64,000 bases of DNA. It comes from JADFUS01 sp964600025 (GTDB taxonomy: Bacteria > Bacteroidota > Bacteroidia > Bacteroidales > Rikenellaceae). The position numbers and the translations under genes were made by a program. This document shows positions 63,071 through 64,000 of the stretch, piece after piece (positions within the stretch are counted from its first letter, which is position 1; each line of letters starts with the position of its first letter). The stretch is from contig CAZRHJ010000001.1 of NCBI GenBank assembly GCA_964600025.1, positions 1 to 64,000 on the forward strand, in the 5' to 3' direction. The notes under the pieces were generated by a model that did no database searches, was not told where the DNA came from, and saw nothing but the letters and a program-made list of their open reading frames with translations.

Positions 63071-63132
63071 AAAATTTTTATCTTTCAGAAATCTTACAAG
63101 TTCCTAATAAAATCAAATCTCTTAGGCTATTT
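63071..63132 (+). repeat. Partial second repeat copy (H2)
   Basis: A left-end fragment directly after H1: AAAATTTTTATCTTTC, ATCTTACAAGTTCCTAATAA, and TCTCTTAGGCTATTT. It breaks off at 63132 where the phosphorylase coding sequence begins. The complementary stop codon TAG (63127-63129) and the last Lys codon lie inside this fragment. Confidence 0.8.
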
Positions 63133-64000
63133 ATTCAACCACTTAACCAAGCCAATATCCTGACGAGTTATCAATAATGAGTGATAAGGATAAGCTCTAA
63201 GAGCTACACGAGTAAGTCCAGATTCCTCTGGTGTAAAATGTATTCGATAGGTTGCTAAACTTCCCTCTTGCCCCACTTTATCAAACTCAAAAACCTTTTT
63301 GATTCTGAATTGAGTTTCGGCATTTGAATCAGCAAAGACCAATTCCAAAGAAATATCTTCGATATTAAAATCTCCAATATTCAATATTACCTCTCCCGAA
63401 TAATCATTACCAATTTGCACCAACAAATCCTTAGTTTTGTCAATATGAATAGAACTCAACTCAACACTATCCCAATTTTTGACAACAAACTGTTTCCACC
63501 TTGCAAGTTCAATGGCCTTTGCATTATCATTTGCTTTGAGAAGTTCAAAACGTTTGCTCAAAGGATAATAGTATTTATCCTCATAATCGTTCAACATTCT
63601 ATTTGTAGTAAAGTTTGAGGCAACTTTTGCAATAGTATTTTTGATATAAGCCACCCAATCTTTCGACAGTCCTTTTTTGTTTTTATTATAGTAAGTAGGA
63701 GCAATTTCATCTTCGATAATATTGTAAATCATTTCAGAATCAAGTTCATTTTGATAATCGTGATTATCAAAAGTTTGTTTCTGAGGCAACGCCCAACCAG
63801 AATCATTACGATAACCTTCGACCCACCAACCGTCAAGTACACTGAAATGCATAACTCCATTCATTGCTGCCTTCTCGCCACTCGTACCAGACGCTTCTTC
63901 GGGACGAGTAGGGGTATTCAGCCATACATCAACCCCAGAGACCAAAAATCTTGCAAGTGTCATATCATAATTTGGTACAAACAGTATTTTACCTATAAAC
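63127..64000 (-). CDS. glgP: Glycogen (alpha-glucan) phosphorylase, C-terminal part
   Basis: Truncated by the window edge: the frame is open through 64000, so residues before the visible part are missing. The internal Met at 63963 is not the start. Text upstream of it reads GKILFVPNYDMTLARFLVSG, followed by DVWLNTPTRPEEASGTSGEK with the PLP-site lysine and NGVMHFSVLDGWWVEGY. This is the alpha-glucan phosphorylase (GT35) family, which releases glucose 1-phosphate from storage glucan. The last codons (Lys, stop) lie in repeat H2, so the natural C terminus may have been altered slightly. Confidence 0.9.
   Translation of the reverse strand, partial: FIGKILFVPNYDMTLARFLVSGVDVWLNTPTRPEEASGTSGEKAAMNGVMHFSVLDGWWVEGYRNDSGWALPQKQTFDNHDYQNELDSEMIYNIIEDEIAPTYYNKNKKGLSKDWVAYIKNTIAKVASNFTTNRMLNDYEDKYYYPLSKRFELLKANDNAKAIELARWKQFVVKNWDSVELSSIHIDKTKDLLVQIGNDYSGEVILNIGDFNIEDISLELVFADSNAETQFRIKKVFEFDKVGQEGSLATYRIHFTPEESGLTRVALRAYPYHSLLITRQDIGLVKWLNK

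Overview
The window is about one third G+C and reads as a chromosome segment of a Bacteroidota bacterium, most likely order Bacteroidales and probably anaerobic. Four promoters have the Bacteroidota form TTTG-N19/20-TAnnTTTG. Most start codons lack a Shine-Dalgarno sequence. Lineage-typical genes include a ~1,100-residue SecA, a TGS-domain nucleoside kinase, a tricorn-like peptidase, fimbrillin-like and lipocalin-like lipoproteins, a 669-residue urocanate hydratase, and a V-type ATPase operon with a DUF2764 gene. Gene content is mainly housekeeping; no prophage, transposase, CRISPR array or integrase was found.

Layout. 1-2.5 kb: two secreted proteins (-). 2.7-9.6 kb: a histidine-degradation operon (-), FtcD, HutU, HutH, HutI, plus a small lipoprotein. 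9.8-11.9 kb: LpxK, purine nucleoside phosphorylase and a Dabb protein (-). 12-16.8 kb: a membrane protein, PAP2 phosphatase, dipeptidase PepD and an M3 oligopeptidase (+). 17-22 kb: lipocalin-like lipoprotein, tricorn peptidase, fimbrillin-like lipoprotein. 22.3-31 kb: nucleoside kinase (-), then NhaA, SecA, a membrane-anchored EEP hydrolase and DapD (+). 31-35 kb: a membrane protein, RNase Z and ribosomal protein S1 (-). 35.6-39 kb: str operon rpsL-rpsG-fusA-rpsJ (-). 39.4-43 kb: M64 peptidase and a UvrD/PcrA helicase (-). 43.3-45.2 kb: an acyl-activating enzyme with its own acyl carrier protein (+). 45.4-53 kb: V-ATPase operon (-). 53.2-53.7 kb: four tRNA genes (-). 54.1-62.8 kb: LeuRS, a YitT protein, an M23 peptidase, a PNPOx-like protein, an epimerase, Tgt and an LptF/G permease (+). 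63.1-64 kb: the 3' end of a glycogen phosphorylase (-), cut by the window edge.

The genes suggest peptide and histidine catabolism (tricorn, M3, M64 and PepD upstream of Hut). They also suggest sodium-based energetics (NhaA and a rotary ATPase whose K subunit has the residues of a Na+ site).

The most unusual content is a dispersed family of imperfect palindromes. It occurs at eight intergenic loci: 1-54, 16900-16967, 17599-17820, 22227-22296, 35047-35537, 45211-45446, 53916-54016 and 62912-63132. Full copies are about 140-165 bp and would fold into one long hairpin around a core of the form CATAAC...GTTATG. The copies lie at gene 3' ends in a fixed orientation relative to the upstream gene, sometimes next to an ordinary terminator. 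At one locus a fragment supplies the stop codon of the neighbouring gene. Three tandem copies sit exactly where rpsJ has been separated from the rest of the S10 ribosomal operon.
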